64,000 nucleotides of DNA from JACRLV01 sp045863555 (GTDB taxonomy: Bacteria > Planctomycetota > Phycisphaerae > UBA1845 > Fen-1342), in assembly GCA_045863555.1 (NCBI GenBank), contig BTUU01000001.1, positions 1 through 64,000 of the forward strand, written 5' to 3'. Both the position numbers and the translations under genes were made by a program. Below are positions 1-7,965 of the stretch, piece by piece. Below the pieces are notes generated by a model. It saw only the letters and a list, made by a program, of their open reading frames with translations. It made no database searches and was not told where the DNA came from. The stretch's first letter is position 1. Each line of letters begins with the position of its first letter.

Positions 1-367
1 GGAGTCTAGAAGCGGGCGCGGCGGCGGGAGGCTCGGGCGCCTGATTTGCGGCGGCTTGGCGGGATTTGGCGGGGAATGCGATGATCCACAGAGGGCACAG
101 AAAGAAATGAAGAATGGATCCAACCGGCGGACGATTCGAGGTGCGGCCGGACGCGGAGCGAGGCGGGCGGGCGAGACTTCGCAAGCGGGTTGCGGCGACA
201 TTGCACCCGGCGAGGTCTTCCCGTCGGCGTTCTCCCTTCGGTGGCCTCCAAGCTCTTGGTTATGTCTCCCGCCGGCCGCGGTCATCCCATCCGGCACGAT
301 TGACGGCTACGGTCGCCTACGATAGAACGACCCGGGATCACATGGGTCGCACGCGAACGGAGCCAGG
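1..367. other. Leading intergenic stretch, no convincing gene
   Basis: Short open frames on both strands here lack a ribosome binding site and recognisable protein sequence. Positions 86-115 hold an A-rich direct-repeat-like tract (CCACAGAGGGCACAG followed by AAAGAAATGAAGAATG). I recall similar strings as intergenic repeats in several bacterial genomes, but cannot confirm that here. The stretch just before 368 would have to carry the promoter of the DUF2130/OLD pair; no clear -35/-10 pair was found. Confidence 0.5.
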
Positions 368-1642
368 ATGACCGAGCCGACAATCACTTGCCCGCGCTGC
401 AAGGTCGAGATCAAGCTGACGGAGTCCCTCGCGGCCCCGCTTATCGAATCTACCCGCCGGCAATATGAGCAGCAGATCGCGCAGAAGGACACGGACATCG
501 CCCGCCGCGAGGCGGCCGTCCGGGAGCAGCAGGCCGCGCTCGCCCGCGCGCGGGAATCCCTCGACGAGCAGGTCGCGGCGAAGCTGACGGCCGAGCGTGC
601 CGCCATCGTCGCCGTGGAGGCGAAAAAAGCGCGCGAGGCGCTCGCCGTCGAGCTGGCGCAGGCCCGCCAGGACCGGGAAGCGACCGAGGCACTGCTGAAG
701 GACCGCGACGCCCGGCTCGCCGAGGCTCGCAGGAACGAGCTGGAGCTGCGCCAGGAGCGCCAGCGGCTTCAGGAGGAAAAGGAGCGGTTCGAGCTCGAAA
801 AGCAGCGGGCGATTGACGCCGAGCGGGTGAAGATCCGGGAAGCGGCCTACAAAGACGCTGACGAGCAAGCCCGTCTGAAGTTCGCCGAAAAGGATAAGAT
901 CATCTTCGATCTGAAGACCCAGCTCGCGGACGCCTCGCGCAAGGCCGAGCAGGGCTCGCAGCAGCTCCAGGGCGAGGTCCAGGAACTGGCTCTCGAATCA
1001 TTGCTCCGCGAGAAGTTCCCGCGCGACACCATCCACCCCATCGCCAAGGGAGTGTACGGGGGAGACGTGCTCCAGCGTGTTTTCGGCCCCGCCGGCCAGC
1101 GCTGCGGCTCGATTCTCTGGGAGTCCAAGCGCACGAAGACGTGGAGCGACGGCTGGCTCGGCAAGCTTCGCGAAGACATGCGCGCCGCCGGCGCAGAAGT
1201 CGCGGTTGTTGTTTCGCAGACTCTCCCCAAGGACACGGACACCTTCAACCAGATCGACGGAGTATGGGTGACGTCCTTCAAGTGCGCCGTGCCCGTTGCG
1301 GTGGCGCTCCGGCACACGCTCATCGAAATCGCCGCATCGCGCGCGGCGGCCGAGGGCCAGCAGACCAAGATGGAGATGGTCTACCAGTACCTCACCGGCC
1401 CGCGGTTCCGTCACCGCGTCCAGGCGATCGTCGAGAAATTCACCGACATGCAGGAAGACCTCGACAAGGAACGCAGGACCATGACCCGCCTCTGGGCCAA
1501 ACGCGAAGAGCAGATCCGCGGCGTCATCGAATCCACGGCCGGGATGTACGGCGACCTCCAAGGCATCGCGGGAAAGACGCTGGGGGAGATCGAGGGGCTG
1601 GGTATTCCGGCATTGCCAAATGCTAATCCACGACGGACCTAG
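368..1642 (+). CDS. DUF2130 family protein (coiled coil plus PD-(D/E)XK-like domain)
   Basis: The protein has 424 residues. It begins with the family's usual ITCPRCKVEI segment (C8, C11), continues with a long Glu/Arg/Ala-rich coiled coil (about 25-215), and ends in a globular domain (about 220-415). In that domain GGD (D233) precedes ILWESK (E252, K254), which fits the D...E-x-K pattern of PD-(D/E)XK phosphodiesterases; I recall DUF2130 being placed in that superfamily. The motif GSILWESKRTKTW...KLREDM is the family hallmark. An AGGATG sequence overlaps the start. The stop lies 14 bp before the GTG of the OLD nuclease gene, so the two are probably co-transcribed. Nuclease activity is inferred, not shown. 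Confidence 0.85.
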   Translation: MTEPTITCPRCKVEIKLTESLAAPLIESTRRQYEQQIAQKDTDIARREAAVREQQAALARARESLDEQVAAKLTAERAAIVAVEAKKAREALAVELAQARQDREATEALLKDRDARLAEARRNELELRQERQRLQEEKERFELEKQRAIDAERVKIREAAYKDADEQARLKFAEKDKIIFDLKTQLADASRKAEQGSQQLQGEVQELALESLLREKFPRDTIHPIAKGVYGGDVLQRVFGPAGQRCGSILWESKRTKTWSDGWLGKLREDMRAAGAEVAVVVSQTLPKDTDTFNQIDGVWVTSFKCAVPVAVALRHTLIEIAASRAAAEGQQTKMEMVYQYLTGPRFRHRVQAIVEKFTDMQEDLDKERRTMTRLWAKREEQIRGVIESTAGMYGDLQGIAGKTLGEIEGLGIPALPNANPRRT

Positions 1643-1656
1643 CGGAGATTCCAACG

Positions 1657-3492
1657 GTGAGGCTTACGTCCATTCGAATTCAGAACTACCGGTCGATTGT
1701 CGATTCCTGCGAGTTCCGGATCGAACGGTTGCAGGTGTTTGTGGGCGAAAACAATGCCGGCAAGTCCAACCTCTTGCGCGGGGTCGACGCCTTTCTTTCG
1801 GCTGGTGCTGGTGGAATCACCGTTGCCGATTTCTTCGATAAGTCGAAGCCAATTGTCTTTACAGTCACATTTACTGGACTCCGTTCGCATGAGCGAAAGC
1901 TACTTCGCAAGTACCTTCTAGGTGACAAGCTCATCCTCGAAAAGCGCCTGCAGATCGAGGGTTCGGGTCAAAAGGAAAAGATCGACACGGAGTACCACGG
2001 CTACATCGCCGAACCGGTTGACTGGTGGCTTTCGATAGAGAAGGTTCTGGCACGAGAGGGTCAGCGTCCCAGATGGGAGCAAATAGCGATCGACAATGGA
2101 ATCATCGAATATGTGCGAGGAGCCGACGGAAGGGTCAACAAGGCGTCCTATGAAGCGGGCGTTCGCCGCTTGTTAGAAGAACGTGAGGACATCAGATTCG
2201 AAGAGCCAACGCTTGGCGCGACCCAAGCACTGGGTCGCCAGACAACTCTCTTAGAAGTGCTTCCCAGTTTTTATCTTCTACCCGCAATTACCGACTATTC
2301 AAACGAAATTGACAAGCGAGCCTCGTCGACGGTGTTTCGGCAACTTATGGGTGACTTGGGAGAGCGATTGCTGCGTACCGATCCGCGTTACGACGAAATC
2401 GAGGCGTCACTAGCGAAGATTCGGAGCCTTTTGAACGAAGCGGAGTCACCGGCTGCGGTCGCCACCGAAAACGTTTCACTCCCGTCGACTCCGCGACTGA
2501 ACGTGATGGCGATCGCGGAAAATGCGCTGAAGTCGTCGATCTGCAAATTGATGCCCAGCGTTCATGCGGTGAAACTCCGTGTGGTCGTCGAGGATTCGAG
2601 CGATTTCTTCTCACGCGGTGTCGAACTAAAGGTCGACGATGGAGTATTAACGGATGTGCTGGTAAAGGGGCATGGGTTGCAACGATGTGTTGTGTTCGGG
2701 CTACTGCAGACATTGATCCAGAATGTCAAAGGGACGTTTGCTGCCGGAACCTCCGCGACCACGGCGAGACCGATTATCCTAGGAATCGAAGAGCCCGAGC
2801 TGTACATCCACCCGCAACTGCAACGTCGTGTGTATCAGGTCCTGAGGGAGTTCGTCGGCGAAGCGGAGGGCGATGACCAAGTCATTTTTACGACGCATGC
2901 CCCCGCATTTGTCGATGTAACCGAGTACCAGAATATTGGAGTTGTCCGCAAGGAGGCGACCACGAAGGGGACGAGGATTCATCAATCTGTCGAAGGCGTG
3001 CTCGGTACAGTCGATGAGCAGCGAGGATTCAAGCTCCTCACCACTTTCGGACTCGATCACAACCGCCTGTTCTTTGCGAGGCGCTCCATCCTTGTCGAAG
3101 GCGAACAAGATGAGATAGCGATAATTGCGGGCGGTCGCAAAGCCCGCCTTTTCTCGGAGTTCCCCGAGGAAATCGACTATTCGGTGATCGTCACTGGCTG
3201 CAAAGAGGAAATCCCGAAATTCCAGAAGCTCCTGAACGCGTTTGAGCTACCGTACATCGTTCTCTTGGAGTTAGATGGGAAACCTGACACCGATGGTAAG
3301 AACGCAGACATCCTGAAGCTATTGAATGGCAATAGGTGCGTGCGCATTCCGCAGCGGCTTGAGGACTTAGTGGGCCATACGGGCCATTTTGGAAACTCCT
3401 ATAGGGCGGCTAGATGGTTTCAGGACTCCGGAAACCTCACTCCTGAGTGGCAAGAGAGGGTCAACGAGCTCTTTGCGTCAGGCGGGGTGTAA
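1657..3492 (+). CDS. OLD-family ATP-dependent endonuclease (AAA/ABC ATPase + Toprim)
   Basis: This 611-residue protein starts at GTG. The ATPase half shows Walker A GENNAGKSN (30-38), an ABC-signature-like VKGHGLQRCVVFG (336-348), Walker B IILGIEEPELYIHP (373-386) and the H-loop TTHAP (412-416). A Toprim-like half follows: LVEGEQDE (E481) and LLELDGKPDTD (536-546), which would hold the metal-binding acidic residues. This is the domain order of OLD nucleases such as P2 Old and GajA of Gabija. Codon use is visibly more AT-rich (TTA, CTA, GAA, AAT codons) than in neighbouring genes, suggesting transfer. It follows the DUF2130 gene by 14 bp. Family assignment is firm; a defence role is inferred. 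Confidence 0.88.
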   Translation: MRLTSIRIQNYRSIVDSCEFRIERLQVFVGENNAGKSNLLRGVDAFLSAGAGGITVADFFDKSKPIVFTVTFTGLRSHERKLLRKYLLGDKLILEKRLQIEGSGQKEKIDTEYHGYIAEPVDWWLSIEKVLAREGQRPRWEQIAIDNGIIEYVRGADGRVNKASYEAGVRRLLEEREDIRFEEPTLGATQALGRQTTLLEVLPSFYLLPAITDYSNEIDKRASSTVFRQLMGDLGERLLRTDPRYDEIEASLAKIRSLLNEAESPAAVATENVSLPSTPRLNVMAIAENALKSSICKLMPSVHAVKLRVVVEDSSDFFSRGVELKVDDGVLTDVLVKGHGLQRCVVFGLLQTLIQNVKGTFAAGTSATTARPIILGIEEPELYIHPQLQRRVYQVLREFVGEAEGDDQVIFTTHAPAFVDVTEYQNIGVVRKEATTKGTRIHQSVEGVLGTVDEQRGFKLLTTFGLDHNRLFFARRSILVEGEQDEIAIIAGGRKARLFSEFPEEIDYSVIVTGCKEEIPKFQKLLNAFELPYIVLLELDGKPDTDGKNADILKLLNGNRCVRIPQRLEDLVGHTGHFGNSYRAARWFQDSGNLTPEWQERVNELFASGGV

Positions 3493-3516
3493 CTGGTAGG
3501 GACGAAGTTGGGAAGA

Positions 3517-3536
3517 TGTGCCACCGCTCTGTGAGC
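3517..3536. repeat. Short dispersed repeat, second copy at 42194-42213
   Basis: A 20-base string, TGTGCCACCGCTCTGTGAGC, recurs 39 kb away with one difference (CT for CC in the middle). Both copies lie in intergenic DNA beside lower-GC genes. It may be part of a larger genomic repeat family. Confidence 0.5.
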
Positions 3537-3628
3537 TTCCTGTTACCCACATCGATTGGTACTCCCCTGCGAGTTCGGCAGCAAGGAGTACGAGCTGGAA
3601 GGTCTCCCATCCCAGTGGCACCGTGTGA

Positions 3629-4639
3629 CTACCGCGGCCGGGGGCGGCGGATGATCTGGAGGATTGCGTCGCACGCCGCGACCTGCGTGCGCGGGTCGGT
3701 GTCGCTTTCGGCGACCGTGCGGAGCGCGCCGAGGGCCCGGGGGTCGCCGACGGCGCCGAGCGCGAGGGCGGCCATCGACCGGACGCGCATCATCTCGACC
3801 GGTTCGCTGTTCCGGTAGCCGAGCGATTCGTACGCCAGCTTGTAGCCGCTGCCGTCGCCCGTCGCACCCAGCGCCCGCGCCGCCAGCAGCCGCGTGGCCA
3901 GGTAGTCCGACGCGTCGTTCAAGCGGTAGAGCAGCGCCTTCCGCGCCCGCGGCTCCGGCGTCTCGACCAGCGTCTGGAGCGCGATCAGCCGCGTCTCCAC
4001 GTCGCTCTTGAGCGTGTACTCGATGAGCCGGTCGATCATCGCCTGGTCGCCCAGCAGCGCCATCGCCGACTGGGCATAGGTCACCACGAGCCCCGACGAG
4101 TCGCGATCCGCCACCTTGCGCAGCCGGGCGATCGCCGTCGTGTCCCCCAGCCGGCCGATCAGCCACGCCGTCTCGCCGCGCAGCTTCTCGTCGGGGTTGT
4201 CGCGCAGGGCGCTGTCGAGGATCGGTCCGGCCGTGTTCACGTCGCCGCAGCGATACGCCGCAAACGCCGCGGCCATCCGCACCCGGGAATCCTGGTCGAC
4301 CAGACGCCGGCGGATCGGCCCGAGCGACTTGTGATCGCGGATCTGCCCCAGGGCGAGCAGGCCGGCATAGCGGACCACCGGCAAGTCGGCATCGGCCGCC
4401 GCGAGGAACTGCGGCCGCGACTGCTCGGGGGCGAATTTCACCAGCGACTCGATCGCATTCGCGCGGACGATCGGATCGTCCGCCTGGGACGCCCGCGTGA
4501 GGAAGTCGATCGACCGCTCCTCCAGGCGCGACTTTTCCTCGGCCGTCAGCTCCACGCCCGGCCGGCCGCAGCCGGCGAGGGCGACGATCAGGAGGGACGC
4601 GATCGAAAGCGGGCCGCGAAACAGAACTCGAACCTTCAT
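3629..4639 (-). CDS. HEAT-repeat lipoprotein
   Basis: The 336-residue protein has a lipoprotein signal: basic MKVRVLFR, a hydrophobic stretch, and the lipobox LAGC with Cys24 as the lipidated residue. From about residue 45 to the end it is a run of HEAT/PBS-lyase-type helical repeats (PIVRANAIESL, PVVRYAGLLALGQI, SRVRMAAAFA, TRLLAARALGATGD, VRSMAALALGAVGDPRAL). Such repeats usually act as protein-binding scaffolds; no enzyme motif is present. Its ATG overlaps the lnt stop (ATGA, 4636-4639), so it is translationally coupled to the enzyme that would complete its lipid modification. Confidence 0.82.
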   Translation of the reverse strand: MKVRVLFRGPLSIASLLIVALAGCGRPGVELTAEEKSRLEERSIDFLTRASQADDPIVRANAIESLVKFAPEQSRPQFLAAADADLPVVRYAGLLALGQIRDHKSLGPIRRRLVDQDSRVRMAAAFAAYRCGDVNTAGPILDSALRDNPDEKLRGETAWLIGRLGDTTAIARLRKVADRDSSGLVVTYAQSAMALLGDQAMIDRLIEYTLKSDVETRLIALQTLVETPEPRARKALLYRLNDASDYLATRLLAARALGATGDGSGYKLAYESLGYRNSEPVEMMRVRSMAALALGAVGDPRALGALRTVAESDTDPRTQVAACDAILQIIRRPRPR

Positions 4640-6618
4640 GCGCTTGTTTCCTTTGGAGAGAGCCAGCGGACGATGCGGTCGCGCGTCGCCAGAATCCAGC
4701 GGGTGACGATCGCGCCGATCCAGAGCGCCGTCGTCGCCAGCACGCAGGCGACCGCGAAGGCATCGCCGACGCGGCCATACACGCTGGACCGCCGGTCGAG
4801 GCGGATCGTGTCGATGCTGTACCCGATGATGCCCGGCCCGTCGATGCGCCCGCGATCATTGACGAGCGAGTACATCCGCCCGACCGGGTCGATGAAGCCG
4901 CTCATGCCCGTGTTCACGGAGCGGGCGATGCCCACGCGATTCTCGATGGCCCGGAATACGCCGGCCGCCATGTGCTGCGCCAGCTCGTCGCTGTGCTGGA
5001 ACCAGCCGTCGTTGCTGATGTTTACCAGGAAATCCGCGCGGCGGTTCGCGCCGTCCCAGACAAATTTCCGCACCATCCGCGGCACGACGTCTTCGTAGCA
5101 GATGGGCACGCCGAAGTGAAGCATCCGGCCGGCGTGCTCGAGCGGGAAGACCACGGGCGTGGTTCCGGCCCAGAGCGAATACTCGGTTCGCCCGTTGAAG
5201 CTGAAGGGGCTGAGCTTGTTGAGCCAGGTGTAGAGCCAGTGCAGATCGAAGCCGAGCACGTTCATCTGCCGGAAGGGCACGAACTCGCCGAACGGCACGA
5301 GGTGCATCTTGTCGTAGCGGCGCTCATCCTGGCGTCCGTCGGCGTGATAGAAGAACGCCGAGTTGAACTTCTTGTGCTTGGGATAGACCGCGCTCGGAAA
5401 CACGTCGATCGACATCGCCCCGAGCAGCAGCGGCACGGACGGCCCGCTCGCGGGCAGCCGCGGGAACTCGCGGTAGTCGGCATAGAGCGGGTTCTGCGCG
5501 GCGTACTCGCGCATCTGGATTTCCATGCGCGCGATCTGCTGGTTGATCAGACCGTAGTCGCCGATGGCCAGCGCCGAGCTGAGATTGTGGCAGGTCTTGC
5601 CGTACGAGTGAGCACTGGCCGCGACGTCGTCCACGGCCTGGAAGGGAACGTCGAGGAAGCCCCGGTTCTGCACGGCGCCCCACGGCGTCTCCGGAAAGAC
5701 GATCAGGTCCGGCGTCGGCTCCGCCCGCGCGGCCTGGGCAGCCAGCGCGAAGTAACGAGCCAGGATGAACTGGTTCGGTGCGCTGTAGGGCGGCGAACTG
5801 CTCAGGACGAAGTCGTCCTGGAGAACGGCGATCCGCGGCCCCTCTTCGAAGACCGCGCTGTCGATCCGCATTTTCCCGTAGAGCAGAGCGCCCGCGATCG
5901 CTGCGGCGGCCGCCGCGGTCCCGGCCATCGCCTGTCGCCGGCGCGGCGGTTCATGCGTCGATTTCCAGAAAACGAGGCCCCACTCCGCGAGCGCCCCGCA
6001 GACCAGCAGCGCCAGGGCCGAAACGCCAAAGGCGCCGGCGAAATCGGCGATCTGGATCAGCATCGGCCATTCGTAGAAGGCATGTCCGACGAACAGCCAG
6101 GGGAAGCCGGTCATCACCCAGCCGCGCAGATACTCGGTCGCGACCCACACCACCGGCAGCGTCCACGCAACCGAAAGCCCGATCCGCCGTCCGGTCCGCA
6201 GCGCCCACGCCGCGAGCGTCCAGTAGATCGCCAGGTAGAAGGCCAGCGCGACGAAACCCAGGTCCGTGACCGGATACAGCCAGGCGAGATTGATCAGGAA
6301 AAACACCCAGCCGCCGAGGAAACTCCCCCAGTGCACGACCCACGCCCGATGGACCCGGCAGACGCCGATCGTCCAGGGCAGCAACCCGACAAACGCCAGC
6401 GGCCACCAGGGGTGCGGGGGGAAAATGGTCGACATGGCGGCGACCGAGAGTCCGGTCAGGGCCCCGAATACGGCGATGTCCGGCAGGGCGGCCCGAAGCC
6501 AGGCGAAGAACGCCCGAAGCAGGACCAGCAGCCGGCTGACGAGCGTCCGTTTCTCGCGCGCATATCGCGCGGCCCGAACGGTCTTCGACGCGGAGTCAAC
6601 CCTGGCGTTCGAGTTCAT
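4636..6618 (-). CDS. lnt: Apolipoprotein N-acyltransferase
   Basis: The enzyme transfers the third acyl chain to the N-terminal Cys of lipoproteins at the inner membrane. The N-terminal third (about 35-255) is a bundle of membrane helices; the remainder is a periplasmic nitrilase-fold domain. The catalytic triad is visible: Glu310 (VFPETPWG), Lys437 (DKMHLVPFGEFVP) and Cys507 (GVPICYED). At 660 residues it is longer than the roughly 510 typical of proteobacteria. The extra length lies mainly between the Glu and the Lys (127 residues apart, against about 68 in E. coli), an insert containing ARMEIQMREYAAQNPLYADY. A last membrane helix (about 620-645) closes the protein. It overlaps the downstream HEAT lipoprotein gene by 4 bp. 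Confidence 0.93.
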   Translation of the reverse strand: MNSNARVDSASKTVRAARYAREKRTLVSRLLVLLRAFFAWLRAALPDIAVFGALTGLSVAAMSTIFPPHPWWPLAFVGLLPWTIGVCRVHRAWVVHWGSFLGGWVFFLINLAWLYPVTDLGFVALAFYLAIYWTLAAWALRTGRRIGLSVAWTLPVVWVATEYLRGWVMTGFPWLFVGHAFYEWPMLIQIADFAGAFGVSALALLVCGALAEWGLVFWKSTHEPPRRRQAMAGTAAAAAAIAGALLYGKMRIDSAVFEEGPRIAVLQDDFVLSSSPPYSAPNQFILARYFALAAQAARAEPTPDLIVFPETPWGAVQNRGFLDVPFQAVDDVAASAHSYGKTCHNLSSALAIGDYGLINQQIARMEIQMREYAAQNPLYADYREFPRLPASGPSVPLLLGAMSIDVFPSAVYPKHKKFNSAFFYHADGRQDERRYDKMHLVPFGEFVPFRQMNVLGFDLHWLYTWLNKLSPFSFNGRTEYSLWAGTTPVVFPLEHAGRMLHFGVPICYEDVVPRMVRKFVWDGANRRADFLVNISNDGWFQHSDELAQHMAAGVFRAIENRVGIARSVNTGMSGFIDPVGRMYSLVNDRGRIDGPGIIGYSIDTIRLDRRSSVYGRVGDAFAVACVLATTALWIGAIVTRWILATRDRIVRWLSPKETSA

Positions 6619-6642
6619 CGTGGGTAGATTGCCCAGCTCGCG

Positions 6643-7890
6643 CTACGTCGGCGGTTCGAGCGCGAGAAACCGAATGGTGTCGCCCCGCGGGGCCGCCGGT
6701 GCATGCCGCTCACGATACGCGAGGGCGTTGGCTCCCGCCATGCCGAAGGGATCGCCCGAGCCGCGCCACAAAATCGGGTTCACGCACGGCTTGCCCCCGG
6801 GACCCGCGTACCACTCCGCCGGCTGGAACATCGGCCGGTTTCCGTTGGCCGGCAGGTCGCACTCCAGGCGTCCGGCCAGGAATGCGGGCCCGCGCGCTCC
6901 AAGCCCCTGCAAGCCGTCGAGGATCGCGTGGCCGAAGAGGATGAAGCAGACCGCGCAGCTTACGGGATTGCCCGGGAGCCCCAGCACCCAGCCGCCGCCG
7001 GGCGACCGGCCGATCCGCGTGGGTTTGCCCGGCTTCAGATCGAGGCTGGTGACCAGCCACCGCACGCCGAGCGCTTCCAGCGTCGCGGGCACGAGATCGT
7101 GCGAGCCCTTCGACATTCCGCCCGTGACGCACAGGAGATCGTGTTCGAGGCCCCGCGCCAGCACGGTCCGCAGCGCTGCGACATCGTCGGGGCAGCGCCC
7201 CAGCCGCTGGGCGGCGCCGCCGCGCCGCGCGATCAGGTCGGCCAGGACGATGCTGTTGCTGTCGTGGATCTGCCCGAATGCCAGCGTTCGACCATGCTCG
7301 ACCAGTTCATCACCCGTCGTCAGCACGCCGACCCGCGGCCGGCGAAAGCAGCGGACCCGCGTCACGCCCGCGCCGACGATCGCCGCCACGCCGCCGCCGC
7401 GGATGCGCGAGCCCGCGCGGAGCAGCAGGTCGCCCTGTGCCAGGATGCACCCGCGCCGCTCGATGTTCTGTTCGGCCTGCGGGTTGTCGTCGAGTTCAAC
7501 CAGTTCTTCGCCGGTTGCGGCCGCGACGCTGCGCGATTTCTCGACCACCACGACCGCGTCCGCGCCCTTCGGAATCGGACCGCCCGTGTTTACCTGGAGC
7601 GCCAGCCCCGGCGGCAGCATCTCCGGTTCACCGCTGCCCGCGCGCGAAAGCCCCGCGAGCCGCAGCGCCATGGGCGAGGCGTGGAAGTCGCCCGTCCGGA
7701 CCGCGTAGCCGTCCATCACCGCGCGGTCATAAGGGGGATAGTCGATCGCCGTCCGAACATCGGTCGCGAGCACCGCTCCGACGGCCTCCGTCGCCGGGCA
7801 CTCTTCGATGCCCAGCGGTTCGACCGATCCGCCGAGTCGTTCCCAGACTGCCTCGGCCGTCGCGGCTCGCAGCGGCGTGTCGTGTTTCAC
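6643..7890 (-). CDS. moeA: Molybdopterin molybdenumtransferase
   Basis: MoeA inserts molybdate into adenylylated molybdopterin in Mo-cofactor synthesis. The 415-residue length is typical. Visible motifs, in order: DYPPYDRAVMDGYAVR near residue 50, VNTGGPIPKGADAVV near 105, GVLTTGDEL near 190, the MoCF-binding GGMSKGSHD near 255, and GLPGNPVSC near 315, followed by the C-terminal beta domain. No other Mo-cofactor gene is in the window. It ends 24 bp before the lnt start on the same strand. Confidence 0.93.
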   Translation of the reverse strand: MKHDTPLRAATAEAVWERLGGSVEPLGIEECPATEAVGAVLATDVRTAIDYPPYDRAVMDGYAVRTGDFHASPMALRLAGLSRAGSGEPEMLPPGLALQVNTGGPIPKGADAVVVVEKSRSVAAATGEELVELDDNPQAEQNIERRGCILAQGDLLLRAGSRIRGGGVAAIVGAGVTRVRCFRRPRVGVLTTGDELVEHGRTLAFGQIHDSNSIVLADLIARRGGAAQRLGRCPDDVAALRTVLARGLEHDLLCVTGGMSKGSHDLVPATLEALGVRWLVTSLDLKPGKPTRIGRSPGGGWVLGLPGNPVSCAVCFILFGHAILDGLQGLGARGPAFLAGRLECDLPANGNRPMFQPAEWYAGPGGKPCVNPILWRGSGDPFGMAGANALAYRERHAPAAPRGDTIRFLALEPPT

Positions 7891-7965
7891 TGCCTAATCC
7901 TCATCGCGGCCGATTGTTGAACCCGGCCCCGCGCCCGTCAAGCCGATCCCGCGCCGCCGCTTTCC

